Of a stretch of 64,000 nt of DNA, positions 1 to 9,604 are shown piece after piece. The DNA lies in assembly GCA_027422505.1 (NCBI GenBank), contig JAPQWV010000728.1, positions 124,001 to 188,000 of the forward strand. Direction: 5' to 3'. A model generated the notes under the pieces. The model did no database searches, had not been told where the DNA came from, and saw only the letters and a list, made by a program, of their open reading frames with translations. The stretch comes from Craterostigma plantagineum. Lineage: Eukaryota; Streptophyta; Magnoliopsida; Lamiales; Linderniaceae. Numbering within the stretch: the first letter of the stretch is position 1; each line of letters starts with the position of its first letter. A program made the position numbers and the translations under genes.

Positions 1-498
1 CATATTTGCTCCTCTTATGAATTAAAAGTAAAAGTAATTAACTCTCTGAAACTCTTAACAATGACATCTCGCTCCACAACTGATTTTCGACAAGTCTGCT
101 TTACTTAGAGCAAAGGGTCCAAAATGTTAGAGTTAAACAACAAGTATTTGAATAAGGCTCCACCTGAATTTTGGTATCAATACCCTAAGCTCCAAAACGT
201 GAAAAATCGTGAAGTCCTCCTCATTGAAGTGTGTTGTACAAGGAATCAGAATCGAAAATATCTGCAACACTTAGAGGAAAACATAAAAAATAATTGGATC
301 TCAAGGCATAACATTTTGTAACTGCTCCCCATCAATAGTGCACCTTAATTGATTTAATTATACAAACGAGTAAATCAATCCAAGTAGCAAACATTCAAAA
401 CACACAATTTGATCAATTTATCTTAGATACATGGTCCCCTAATCATGTAATCGAACTTATGCGCGAGGGTATGAGCAAGAACAAATATTTGCATTTTA
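1..498. other. unassigned AT-rich sequence
   Basis: No gene is recognised here. A 65-codon open frame (124-321, plus) matches no family known to me and is probably chance. The stretch lies just beyond the outer end of the Copia-type LTR at about 499-854, so it may be whatever flanked that insertion. Confidence 0.4.
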
Positions 499-854
499 CC
501 AGTTCAGTCCTCGATTATCAACTCCTATGATCGTAGAGTCAAATCCGAAGGAAACCGATTAGAATTGTAGAAAATGGAATTTCGATCGAAAACCTTCTTT
601 GAAGAACTTGAGAGAGAATTCATGTAGTGAGAGAATGAATTCTGATTTTCTCTCTCTAGAATTAGATTCGCAAGCCTTTCGGATCAATTAACTAAAATTC
701 TTTATTAAGCACAATGTGTGTACAAGTATTTATACCAAACATACTTGGTATAAATACAATTTAAGTCCTAATCTAAGGATAACTACAAATAAAGCTCCTA
801 ATTACAAGGACAACTAATGAAATCAGAGCACAATTAAACTGATACTCTACACTT
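499..854 (-). repeat. Copia-type LTR (U-family), minus orientation
   Basis: Read on the minus strand this starts TGTAGAGTATCAG and matches, over most of its length, the LTRs at 42793-43137 and 60324-60673: the same start, a mirrored TATA box, the block CTAGAGAGAGAAA and a closing region around GACTGAACTGG. The mirrored TATA box has perfect 9-bp arms, TTTATACCA at 729-737 and TGGTATAAA at 746-754. The outer end is decayed and placed to within about 10 bp. On its upstream side it abuts Copia integrase sequence directly, with no polypurine tract visible. Confidence 0.7.
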
Positions 855-1716
855 GCACCCGAAAACCTTGAAGAAGGAAATGATGGGTACCCACTTATTA
901 ATGATCTCGTAGGAGTCTTATCGAAGCGCTTGTGAACTACCGTCCTGTTTTGAGTGAAACTTGCGGTATTTACTGCTTCAGCCCAAAGGAAGTGTGGAAG
1001 GCCGGAGTGGATGAGCATCGTACGTGCGGCTTCCACTAGAGTCCTATTTTACTACCCCATTCTGTTGAGGTGTCTTGGCGGCTGAGAATTGCTGACTAAT
1101 CACAAGTTTTTGATAAAAGTCACTAAGGTATTTCTTCTTAGACTCAGTACCATTGTCCGTCCGAATGACTTGGACAGTCTGTTGCAACAAATTCTGAGTA
1201 GAGTTCATGAAATTTACGATCAAGTCCCATGTCTCATCTTTAGTTCGGAGGAACTTCGTCCATGTGTAGCGAGAGAAATCATCTACAATGACTAGTACAT
1301 ACTTTCGTCCGTTGATCTCTGTGTTTGCATCGGTCCAGAGAGGTCCATGTGTAGCGAGGGAAATCACCTACAATAACTAATACATACTTTCGTCCGTTGA
1401 TACTCTGTGTTTGCATCGGTCCAGAGAGGTCCATGTGTAATAGTTCCAGAGGACGTGAAGTAGAGGCAACCAGCTTAACATGATGAGAAGCTCGTTTCAT
1501 TTTTTCTAGTTAACATGCCGACACTGATGCTCTTCTGTAATACTATAGTTGGAAGACCGTGAACCAACACTTTTGTTGAAAGACGTTGAAGAGCTTTGAT
1601 GCTGAGATGAGACATGCGTTGATGCCATAAGCTGTTCCTCTGAATTACAGTCTGGGAGATGAGGCAAACAGCTGTTGACGCACGGACGTCAGGTTGAGCG
1701 TGTATAGATTTGATTA
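855..1716 (-). pseudogene. Copia pol fragment: GAG-pre-integrase and integrase core
   Basis: Minus-strand translation in shifting frames gives a GAG-pre-integrase stretch (LWHQRMSHLSIKAL, about 1610-1655). Integrase core sequence follows (NGRKYVLVIVDDFSRYTW, then RTDNGTE and TPQQNGVVK) and then a piece with MEAARTMLIHSGLPHFLW. These are typical Ty1/Copia motifs. The reading frame is broken at least three times, including by a tandem duplication, and the fragment ends at about 855 in the post-core VFGCKC region, where LTR sequence begins. Gag, protease, reverse transcriptase and RNase H are missing. It is a dead relic; the clade is not assignable by eye. Confidence 0.8.
1259..1429 (-). repeat. 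85/86-bp tandem duplication inside Copia integrase
   Basis: Two adjacent copies (1259-1343 and 1344-1429) carry the codons for NGRKYVLVIVDDFSRYTW, followed by the start of a third. They differ at about five positions including one inserted base, so the duplication is old. The non-triplet length shifts the integrase frame. Confidence 0.8.
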
Positions 1717-2260
1717 CCGATTGATGAGTTAAGATTTTACATAAATTTTACACCCCGTTAGCATGTGTTATCATCGAATAATTATTTAATTTTCATGATA
1801 TTCTAGGTTTATGTTCGACATGCATGTGTTACCATACGCTTGATGCACATAATTCGAAAGCCAAAAAGAGCATTGGTCAAAGCCGAAAGAAGTACTATAC
1901 GTTCACTCTAAGAGAAGGGTAATGGCTCCAAGTTGTGTTGACCACGATCAATATAATATCCCAAGAAAAAGAACAAATGCAACTTGGAACTTTTATGTGC
2001 TTAGATTCCATTCAAGCCAAGACAAGTGGTATGCACATCGCTCAAGGCAGCTTATAGACAAACAATGGTATAGTGGACAAGTTACCAAGCCACCCAGGGA
2101 GAATTATTGCAACCAAAGACTGCTAAGACGGCTATTTGGACAGAATATCTATTCTAAATATCATGAAAATCCAAAGTTGATAAGGCTGAGGATTCTTACG
2201 AGTTACATACTCCAGATAAAGCCAATGATATTAGTATATAAATATTCAGGGAAGAGAGCA
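1717..2260 (+). repeat. probable 5' part of Athila-like LTR
   Basis: No gene is seen, and the 123-codon frame at 1922-2293 resembles nothing known to me. The right end (GAGCA, 2256-2260) is the target duplicated by Gypsy-1, so this sequence continues at 12249. That continuation leads to a TATA box and an Athila-type primer site, so this stretch is probably the upstream part of that element's 5' LTR. The TG start of the LTR could not be located. Confidence 0.45.
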
Positions 2261-3171
2261 TGTAATACCTATAAAGTTAATACGAAATTTTGATGTAATT
2301 AGATATGCGGCCTTGTGAATTTGGGGAGCTTGATAAGAAATTAGTTGTGTAACAAAAATATAAATTTGTCCCGAAAATATTTCGAAATTTAACTAAGGAA
2401 TTATTCGAAAGTAATATAATATTAGAATTTGGGCCATACATGATTTGGTCGATTTGTTTAAACAAGGCCCAAATTGAGTAAACATATTAAGGAATAGAAA
2501 TTACTTAAACTTGTGTAAAGAATCATCAATCGACCAGCTTGTCTAATCAATCGCTAGTTTCAAAGTATTCATACATATCTAATAGCAACATAAACACTAA
2601 ATAAGGGAAACTTCATTAACGGGTGAAACTCAAGAGCAGAAGCATATTCAAGGCATAAGAAAAAGAAATTCACCAACATAGAAGCCCTAACAAATCGAAA
2701 ATCAGAATTTGAAGTAAGGAAGGTAAAACTCTATTACTAACTCTTTACAATTAACGTGTGCTACTATGTTTTAATTTCATATACTAAAAATAATAATAAT
2801 TAAAATTTGCAAGTGTATTAGTTGTAGTTTAGAGCTTAGGATTCTAAGTTTTAGTCCATATTCTTGAGAGATTACAGGATGTACGGTTTGTGATGAATTT
2901 CAGATAGGAAAAATTCATGAGAATTTGATTTAAGGTGTACGGCTTTCTGTGATTAGGGTGACCTTAGAAAATAATTAAGATGGTTGATTTATTCTGGAAA
3001 GTTAGGGTTTCAACCTCTTTAGACATTGCTTCGGAACTAAGGAATTTCTTAGTGTTTGAGGTTAATGTAAAGATTAATTTAATTATGGAGTACAGGATAG
3101 CTGTCGTGATTGGTATATACAATATAGAGTTTATGAAATTAGGTGTTTAATAGATGAATGATCTCGACATC

Positions 3172-3744
3172 CTTAATGTGAAATTTCGACATTTAAAGTT
3201 CATGAACATCTCGACATTTTTATTTAATTATTGTAAGATACCGATATTCCATATCATGTTGGGTCTCGACATTTTACATGGGGTTTCGATATTTTTAAAA
3301 AAATAATGGTCCCGACATTTTATAAGAATTTCAACTGAGGTCTCGACATTTAATAAAGAAGATCTCGACACCTCCTATAGTATTATGATTTCGACATTTT
3401 TAGGTATTATGATCTCGACTTTTTATCCTAAGATGTTTCGACATTTTTATAGGTTAAATGTCGAAGAAAATCTTGGTAGGTTATAACATGTCTCGACATC
3501 TTCCTATCACTCACATCTCGACATTACTTATGCTTATAATTATATAGATCCCTACATTTGTTATTTAGATGTCGAGACTGTAGGATAGTTTTAGTAGAAA
3601 TCGAAATGTTTGGTAACAGTAATAATGAGTCTCGATATTATTGAGAGGTCTCGCAATTGTTTTCTCGACATTTAATTCCTTAAGAGATATCGATATTTCA
3701 TGCTTACCATAGTCTCGACATTTTGCAAATGTTTCGACATTGTA
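3172..3744 (+). repeat. irregular array of TCGACAT words in Gypsy-1 U3
   Basis: About 15 exact TCGACA/TGTCGA words lie in about 570 bp, nearly all as TCTCGACAT or TTTCGACAT on the element's sense strand. Degenerate copies (CCCGACATTTT, TTCGATATTTT) lie between them. Spacing is irregular, from about 20 to 60 bp, so this is not a simple satellite. The same array is in the 3' LTR at 10516-11088. Confidence 0.85.
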
Positions 3745-4104
3745 TATCAATTAATACATTTTCGGTATTTTAGGGTTTTGTTATATTCTAGGGTTTTCTA
3801 TAATAAGGGTTTGGGAACTTAAAAAAACTTATACAGTTTAACAAATATACTGATAATATTTATTTATTCAGAGGATCGACCTATAGGGATTCCATCGGAC
3901 CTCTTATTTGGCAATATCGGGAGGACAGGTAGGTGAAACATTCATCTACAATGCGTAAACACGTATCTGAGACTTATGTGTTTCTATGTAATTAAATGAT
4001 TTACGTGTTTTATGTGTTTTACGTACACGTGGAAGCATGTTTTCATATAGCATCACATTTATATGCATAGCATATGCATATCATATCACAGGGGAGAGAT
4101 ACTC

Positions 4105-4422
4105 GTACCGTATTGAGACGGTAATACTTTGACGTACCGGTGAGCGGGGTAGTGTGAGATTGTTATGATTTTGTGACTCGTTGAGGAGTCGAGGTTGGTA
4201 CTCATATGACACCTGACGGCAGACAGGCGTGATCGATCTGTCTACTCGGGCGTGAACGTCCCGAGGTGCAAAACCGTCGTGATTTGGTTTTTAGCGGAGG
4301 GACATTGACAGGGCAGTTGCGTGAACGTCAAAACGCTGTCAATGTCGGCAACCGCTTACGGAAGAGCAACCTAGCAGGGCAGTTGCGTGATCGTCAAAAC
4401 GCTGCTAGTGTAAGCTTCCGTA
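4105..4422 (+). promoter_or_regulatory. hairpin cluster in Gypsy-1 LTR
   Basis: Consecutive inverted repeats: AGACAG/CTGTCT (4221-4226, 4238-4243), CTCGGG/CCCGAG (4245-4250, 4260-4265), ACATTGACAG/CTGTCAATGT (4302-4311, 4336-4345) and CTAGCAG/CTGCTAG (4371-4377, 4402-4408). An outer TACGGAAG/CTTCCGTA (4357-4364, 4415-4422) encloses the last. All four main loops contain CGTGAACG or CGTGATCG. The last two loops are 24 nt long and differ at one base, although their stems are unrelated. Function is unknown. Confidence 0.75.
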
Positions 4423-4906
4423 TATTATTATTATGGGCGCGCGAGGTGTCGAGTCTGACCTAGGGCCCTGTATTGTGTGATTTGAGATAGGAATGTGGAA
4501 AAAGAAAGAGTGAACATTGCATGTGAGATTTTGGGATCGGGAATGAGCGTTCACGTGTATACATGCATTTCTATTCACCTACTGGGCAAATCGCTCAGTG
4601 TTTACGTGTTGTAGGTACTGAGTCTGACGCCGACGCGCGTCAGGACTGAGGCGGCTGGTGGCGGTGCTCCACGGACTTTTGAGGGCAGGGCGGTACATGG
4701 ATGAAGACCTGTGGAGCGATAATAGGGTTTTTGTTCTTTTGATATTTTGGGGCTACGCCCGTTGTACAGACACTACTATGTAAAATAATATTTTATTATA
4801 TTATATATTATCTTTTAGGAAAAAGTTTTTAATTGACGGGCCTTCCGCGGCTTACGTTGCGGAAATCCGCCACTATTCCTAGTTAGAAAAGTAGGGTCGT
4901 CACAGG

Positions 4907-4918
4907 TGGTATCAGAGC
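4907..4918 (+). other. primer binding site, tRNA-iMet type
   Basis: TGGTATCAGAGC begins two bases after the 5' LTR end. This is the standard plant site complementary to the 3' end of initiator methionine tRNA and sets the start of minus-strand synthesis. Confidence 0.95.
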
Positions 4919-5065
4919 GTAGGCTCTAGATTCTGAAGACTGTCCATGTACTGCCGCTCAAAAGCCTGGAGAACCAGCCTGGCCTGTAAGTTAAATGCTT
5001 GACTATGTGATTATGTGTTATCTGATACGTGTTTTATTTGAACTATTGTAGATAATAGTTGAGAA

Positions 5066-8000
5066 ATGCCAAGAACCCGTAGTGAACATGTGGCTGAATC
5101 CAGCCGTAGGACTGAACCGGAGTCCCCTCCAAATGAAAGGGACTCCACTATTCTACGACTGACCGATTTACTTCAACGTCAGTCGGAACATATCAATCGC
5201 CAGTCGAGTCAAATCGACGAGCTACTCCATCATCATAGCTCGTCTGAACATCGTCCTTCCCCACAGCCAGCGCGTGTAGAAATTATAGGGGAACGGTTTC
5301 GGAAAATGGATCCCCCAACCTTTGCTGATGCTACGGACCCAGCAGTGGCGGAAGATTGGCTGCGTACTATAGAAGATATGTTCATATATAGTCGTGTGCC
5401 TGAGAATGAAAAGGTCTTGTGCGCCGTTTCCATGCTCAGAGGAAACGCCCGATTCTGGTGGGATACAGTTAAAGTCCTAGAAGATCCGTTGAATATGTCG
5501 TGGGAACGATTTAGAGAATTGTTCCACGGCAAATATTTTACTGCCCATGAACAGGAACGACGGATGCTAGAATTTATGAATCTCAGGCAAGGAGGAATGC
5601 CTGTAACCCAATATATCCGTCGATTCGAGGAGTTGTCCCGTTTCGCTCCTCACATGGTGGCAACAAATCTACTCAAGGTGACGAGGTTCATTACGGGCCT
5701 CAAACCTGAGCTTTATCGCGACTTAAGTATCTCGGGGGCCAGACAGATGGAATTTACCCAAGTAGCAGAAAGGGCCATGATAGCTGAGCAAGCTGAAGCT
5801 CAGATTTCTGAAGCTCAGGAGGCGAAGAAGAGGAGGGAGAGTCAGCAAGGACCTGGAAGTGATCGTAAACGCCAATTTTTCAACAAAGGTCAAGGTAACC
5901 AAGGAAATCAGGGGAACCGACAGGGCCAACAAAACTGGCGCCCAATGCTGAACCAGGGACCCATGAATACACCGAATAGACCCCCAAATTCAGCACCTCA
6001 GTGCAGACAGTGTGGCCGTTACCACTTCGGCGCCTGTTATCAACCCAGGCCCAACCCAAACCCGCAGTGTTTCAGATGTGGAAGAATGGGGCATTATGCT
6101 AGGAATTGCAATACGACTTCGCCCCAGAACCTGACTCAACCACCGGCTCGACCTCCACCAGTTCCTGCACGGGTTTTCACGCTTACCAATGAGGAGGCCG
6201 AAGCGAACCCTTCTGTTGTGACGGGTACGTTAACTATCTATAACGTGCCCACTTCTGTGCTAATTGATTCTGGAGCCACACATTCATTTGTGTCGGCTAA
6301 GTACGTGGCGAAGGTAGGAATATCCCCTACCTCCTCTGAATGCAACTATGTAGTTACTCTACCTCATGGGGATCCGACGCATACCAACCAAGTACTGCGA
6401 GGATGCGTCGTAAATATTGAGGGTAGGAACTTGAGTGCCGACCTGATTGTAATCCCGATGAACGACTACGATGTCATCTTCGGAATGGATTGGCTTTCAA
6501 GATATGGAGCCATCATAGATTGCAACAAGAAGGTCGTTAAATTCCAGCTGCCTGAAGAAGAAGCATTCACTTTTTCGGGTAAAGCGAATAAGAATAGTAT
6601 TCCACGAATATCAGCTCTGAAGGCTCAACGACTTTTGAGGTCGGGTTGTGGGTCTTATCTTGTGTATGCAGTGAAGGCAGAGGACTTACCTCAGCCGGAA
6701 CTAAAAGACGTACCTGTAGTCAACGAATACGCCGATGTATTTCCCGATGATCTTCCGGGGTTACCCCCTGATCGAGAAATACAGTTCACGATAGATCTGA
6801 TCCCGGGGTCTGCCCCAATCTCTAAAGCCCCTTACCGTTTAGCACCAAATGAGTTAAAGGAATTGAAGGAACAGTTAGAGGACCTACTATCCAAGGGGTT
6901 TATCCAGCCGAGTTTTTCGCCGTGGGGCGCACCCGTTCTTTTTGTACGAAAGAAGGATGGGTCGATGCGACTATGCATCGACTACCGAGAATTGAATAAG
7001 ATCACGATCAAGAATAAATACCCTTTACCAAGGATCGATGATCTGTTCGATCAATTGCAAGGAGCTTCGGTATTCTCGAAAATCGACCTCCGTTCGGGAT
7101 ACCATCAGTTAAAGATCAGGGAGGCAGATGTTCCAAAAATCGCGTTCAGTACGAGGTATGGCCATTACGAGTTTCTGGTCATGCCTTTTGGACTGACAAA
7201 CGCCCCAGCTGCTTTTATGGACTTGATGAATCGAGTCTTCAAAAACTACCTCGATCGGTTCGTTATCGTCTTTATCGACGATATTTTGATCTATTCTAAG
7301 ACAAGAGATGAACACGAAACCCATCTACGAACCGTCTTAGGAATCCTGCGAGAGAAACAGCTCTACGCCAAATTCAAGAAATGTGAATTTTGGCTTGAGC
7401 AAGTAGCCTTCTTGGGACACGTTATTTCTGGGAATGGAATCTCTGTGGACCCGAGTAAGATCGAAGCTGTGAATAACTGGCCACGACCTACTACTCCTAC
7501 CGAAGTCCGAAGTTTTCTGGGACTTGCGGGATACTACCGTAAGTTTATAGCGGACTTCTCTAGTATTGCCTCTACATTAACCAATTTGACGAGGAAGAAC
7601 GTTCCGTTCAAATGGACCAAAGCGTGCGAACAGAGCTTTCAAGAATTGAAGAAACGTCTTACCTCTGCCCCAATATTGACAATACCATCAGGGACCGGAG
7701 GATTTGCGGTATACAGCGATGCTTCGAAGAATGGCTTGGGATGCGTGCTGATGCAGAACGGAAAGGTGATTGCCTATGCTTCGCGACAACTAAAGGAATA
7801 CGAGAAGAACTACCCAACCCATGACCTTGAATTAGCAGCAGTGGTCTTCGCTCTGAAGATCTGGAGACATTATCTCTACGGAGAGAAATGTGAGATCTTC
7901 ACAGACCATAAAAGTTTGAAGTATTTCTTCACTCAGAAGGAACTGAATATGCGACAGCGAAGATGGCTGGAGCTCGTCAAGGACTACGATTGCGTCATCA

Positions 8001-8698
8001 GCTATCATCCGGGTAAGGCGAACGTAGTCGCAGATGCGCTAAGTCGAAAAGCGGTGAATGCAGAATTATATCAGCTTGGAATAGAGGTAGTTAATTTGGG
8101 CGAAGTTGAGGCAAGACTAACAGCGCTAACTCTCCAACCCACGCTGCTAGAACAGATCAAGAAGATGCAAGAAGAAGACGAACTCTACCTAAAGTTAAAG
8201 GAGGCACTACCCGAAGATTTTAACATCCGAGAGGATGGAGCCTTGCTATACAAGAACCGTCTTTATGTACCTAACAATGAGGAGTTACGACAAACGATAA
8301 TGAAGGAAGCACACGCGACCACATATTCGGTACACCCAGGATCCACGAAAATGTATCAAGACTTGCGAGCAACATACTGGTGGCCAGGAATGAAGAAAGA
8401 CATCGCAGCATTTGTAAAACGATGTATGACCTGCCAATTGATTAAAGCGGAACACCAGCGACCCGGTGGAACCCTACAGCCTCTACCCATTCCGGAATGG
8501 AAGTGGGATCATATTACGATGGATTTCGTCGTTGGTTTACCCAAAACGACGAAAGGCCACGATGCTATTTGGGTGATTGTTGATCGCCTGACCAAATCGG
8601 CTCATTTCCTTCCAATTAATTCCACTTTTTCCATGGAACGCTATGCGGAATTATATATTCAGGAAATCATCCGCCTCCATGGAATCCAATTTCTATAG
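5066..8698 (+). CDS. Gypsy-1 Gag-Pol, up to frameshift in integrase
   Basis: Encodes 1,210 residues starting at the first ATG after the primer site. Gag capsid-like domain, about 85-200 ([29 protein letters not shown]). An atypical Cys/His cluster [12 protein letters not shown] lies at 313-324 and a CCHC zinc knuckle [14 protein letters not shown] at 335-348. Aspartic protease has DSGA at 401-404. Reverse transcriptase has MPFGLTNAP at about 706 and catalytic FIDD at 736-739. RNase H has SDAS with Asp 885 and TDH at 946-948. Integrase has its His/Cys zinc module from His 1083 and the first catalytic Asp at 1153. The frame ends at 8698 because of a base loss around 8688-8692; the rest of integrase and the chromodomain-like tail lie in the next frame. 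No other stop is seen. The loss is in a short C run, so a sequencing or assembly error is possible. Confidence 0.93.
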   Translation: MPRTRSEHVAESSRRTEPESPPNERDSTILRLTDLLQRQSEHINRQSSQIDELLHHHSSSEHRPSPQPARVEIIGERFRKMDPPTFADATDPAVAEDWLRTIEDMFIYSRVPENEKVLCAVSMLRGNARFWWDTVKVLEDPLNMSWERFRELFHGKYFTAHEQERRMLEFMNLRQGGMPVTQYIRRFEELSRFAPHMVATNLLKVTRFITGLKPELYRDLSISGARQMEFTQVAERAMIAEQAEAQISEAQEAKKRRESQQGPGSDRKRQFFNKGQGNQGNQGNRQGQQNWRPMLNQGPMNTPNRPPNSAPQCRQCGRYHFGACYQPRPNPNPQCFRCGRMGHYARNCNTTSPQNLTQPPARPPPVPARVFTLTNEEAEANPSVVTGTLTIYNVPTSVLIDSGATHSFVSAKYVAKVGISPTSSECNYVVTLPHGDPTHTNQVLRGCVVNIEGRNLSADLIVIPMNDYDVIFGMDWLSRYGAIIDCNKKVVKFQLPEEEAFTFSGKANKNSIPRISALKAQRLLRSGCGSYLVYAVKAEDLPQPELKDVPVVNEYADVFPDDLPGLPPDREIQFTIDLIPGSAPISKAPYRLAPNELKELKEQLEDLLSKGFIQPSFSPWGAPVLFVRKKDGSMRLCIDYRELNKITIKNKYPLPRIDDLFDQLQGASVFSKIDLRSGYHQLKIREADVPKIAFSTRYGHYEFLVMPFGLTNAPAAFMDLMNRVFKNYLDRFVIVFIDDILIYSKTRDEHETHLRTVLGILREKQLYAKFKKCEFWLEQVAFLGHVISGNGISVDPSKIEAVNNWPRPTTPTEVRSFLGLAGYYRKFIADFSSIASTLTNLTRKNVPFKWTKACEQSFQELKKRLTSAPILTIPSGTGGFAVYSDASKNGLGCVLMQNGKVIAYASRQLKEYEKNYPTHDLELAAVVFALKIWRHYLYGEKCEIFTDHKSLKYFFTQKELNMRQRRWLELVKDYDCVISYHPGKANVVADALSRKAVNAELYQLGIEVVNLGEVEARLTALTLQPTLLEQIKKMQEEDELYLKLKEALPEDFNIREDGALLYKNRLYVPNNEELRQTIMKEAHATTYSVHPGSTKMYQDLRATYWWPGMKKDIAAFVKRCMTCQLIKAEHQRPGGTLQPLPIPEWKWDHITMDFVVGLPKTTKGHDAIWVIVDRLTKSAHFLPINSTFSMERYAELYIQEIIRLHGIQFL

Positions 8699-8721
8699 TC
8701 TCGGATCGAGATTCGAGATTT

Positions 8722-9570
8722 TTGTCGAACTTTTGGCAGAGCCTGCAGAAAGCAATGGGTACCAAGCTCTCGTTTAGTACTGCTTACCATCCCCAGACTG
8801 ATGGGCAGTCTGAACGAACGATTCAGACTCTCGAGGATATGCTACGGGCATGTGTGCTTGATTTCAAAGGAAACTGGAGTAAGTATTTGCCGCTCATAGA
8901 ATTTTCATACAACAACAGTTTTCATGCTACAATCGGAATGGCGCCATACGAGGCTTTATACGGGCGTAAGTGCCGTTCTCCAATCCATTGGGACGAAATC
9001 GGCGAACGAGCCCTATTAGGACCGGATATGATTCGAGAAATGACAGAAGCTGTCACAAAAATTCGAGAAAGGATGCGCACCGCACAGAGTCGTCAGAAAA
9101 GTTACGCAGATCATCGACGACGATCTTTGGAATTCGCAGAAGACGATCAAGTATTTTTAAAGATCTCCCCGATGAAAGGAGTAAAACGCTTCGGACGAAA
9201 GGGCAAGCTAAGCCCCAGATACATAGGCCCGTTTAGAATTATCAGACGAGTTGGTGAAGTCGCGTACCAACTAGAGTTACCGGCCTCACTATCGCAAGTT
9301 CACGACGTATTTCACGTATCGACATTACGAAAATACGTCGCGGACCCGAGCCATGTTATCCAAAATGAGCTTCTTTATCAACAGCTCAAGCCCGACTTGA
9401 GTTACGAAGAGAAGCCTGTAGAGATCCTGATGTACGAATCGAAACGACTACGGAATAAGACTATTCCGTTAGTTAAGGTGTTGTGGCGAAATCAATCAGT
9501 TGAGGAAGCCACGTGGGAGCGTGAGGATGATATGAGAGTTCGTTATCCCGAATTATTCCAGTCGGCGTAA
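8722..9570 (+). CDS. Gypsy-1 integrase C-terminal half and chromodomain-like tail
   Basis: A 282-residue continuation of the same polyprotein in the adjacent frame. It is not an independent gene; its ATG is an internal methionine. It holds the integrase core end ([20 protein letters not shown], with the catalytic Glu in QSERT), the [19 protein letters not shown] segment and the GPFRI and [13 protein letters not shown] blocks. A C-terminal domain (about residues 220-280, [19 protein letters not shown]) resembles the chromodomains of Tekay/Del chromoviruses. Such domains are thought to steer integration toward particular chromatin. The stop at 9570 is followed closely by the polypurine tract. 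Confidence 0.9.
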   Translation: MSNFWQSLQKAMGTKLSFSTAYHPQTDGQSERTIQTLEDMLRACVLDFKGNWSKYLPLIEFSYNNSFHATIGMAPYEALYGRKCRSPIHWDEIGERALLGPDMIREMTEAVTKIRERMRTAQSRQKSYADHRRRSLEFAEDDQVFLKISPMKGVKRFGRKGKLSPRYIGPFRIIRRVGEVAYQLELPASLSQVHDVFHVSTLRKYVADPSHVIQNELLYQQLKPDLSYEEKPVEILMYESKRLRNKTIPLVKVLWRNQSVEEATWEREDDMRVRYPELFQSA

Positions 9571-9590
9571 TTTCGGGGACGAAATTCTTT

Positions 9591-9604
9591 TAAGGGGGGG
9601 AGGA
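9591..9604 (+). other. polypurine tract of Gypsy-1
   Basis: A purine run with eight consecutive Gs (from about 9593) lies immediately before the 3' LTR start TGTAATACC at 9605. This is where plus-strand priming is expected. Confidence 0.9.

Larger units (their letters stand above)
2261..4904 (+). repeat. Gypsy-1 5' LTR
   Basis: Exactly the same length as the 3' LTR (9605-12248). In order it contains the start TGTAATACC, an AT-rich block, an array of TCGACAT words (3172-3744), AGGGTTT telo-box-like motifs (about 3760-3810), the block AGGTAGGTGAAACATTCATC, a hairpin cluster (4105-4422), a GGGCCCTGT block and the end GTCGTCACA. The small ORF at 4266-4463 lies inside the hairpin cluster and is not a gene. 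Confidence 0.95.

Noticed and set aside
4221..4243. tRNA-like or riboswitch-like element
   Set aside because: The hairpins do not form a cloverleaf, and no conserved tRNA boxes or known riboswitch core are present.
4266..4463. 65-codon ORF in the Gypsy-1 LTR (and its copy at 11610-11807)
   Set aside because: Its internal repeat is the pair of hairpins; it has no promoter context and lies within an LTR.
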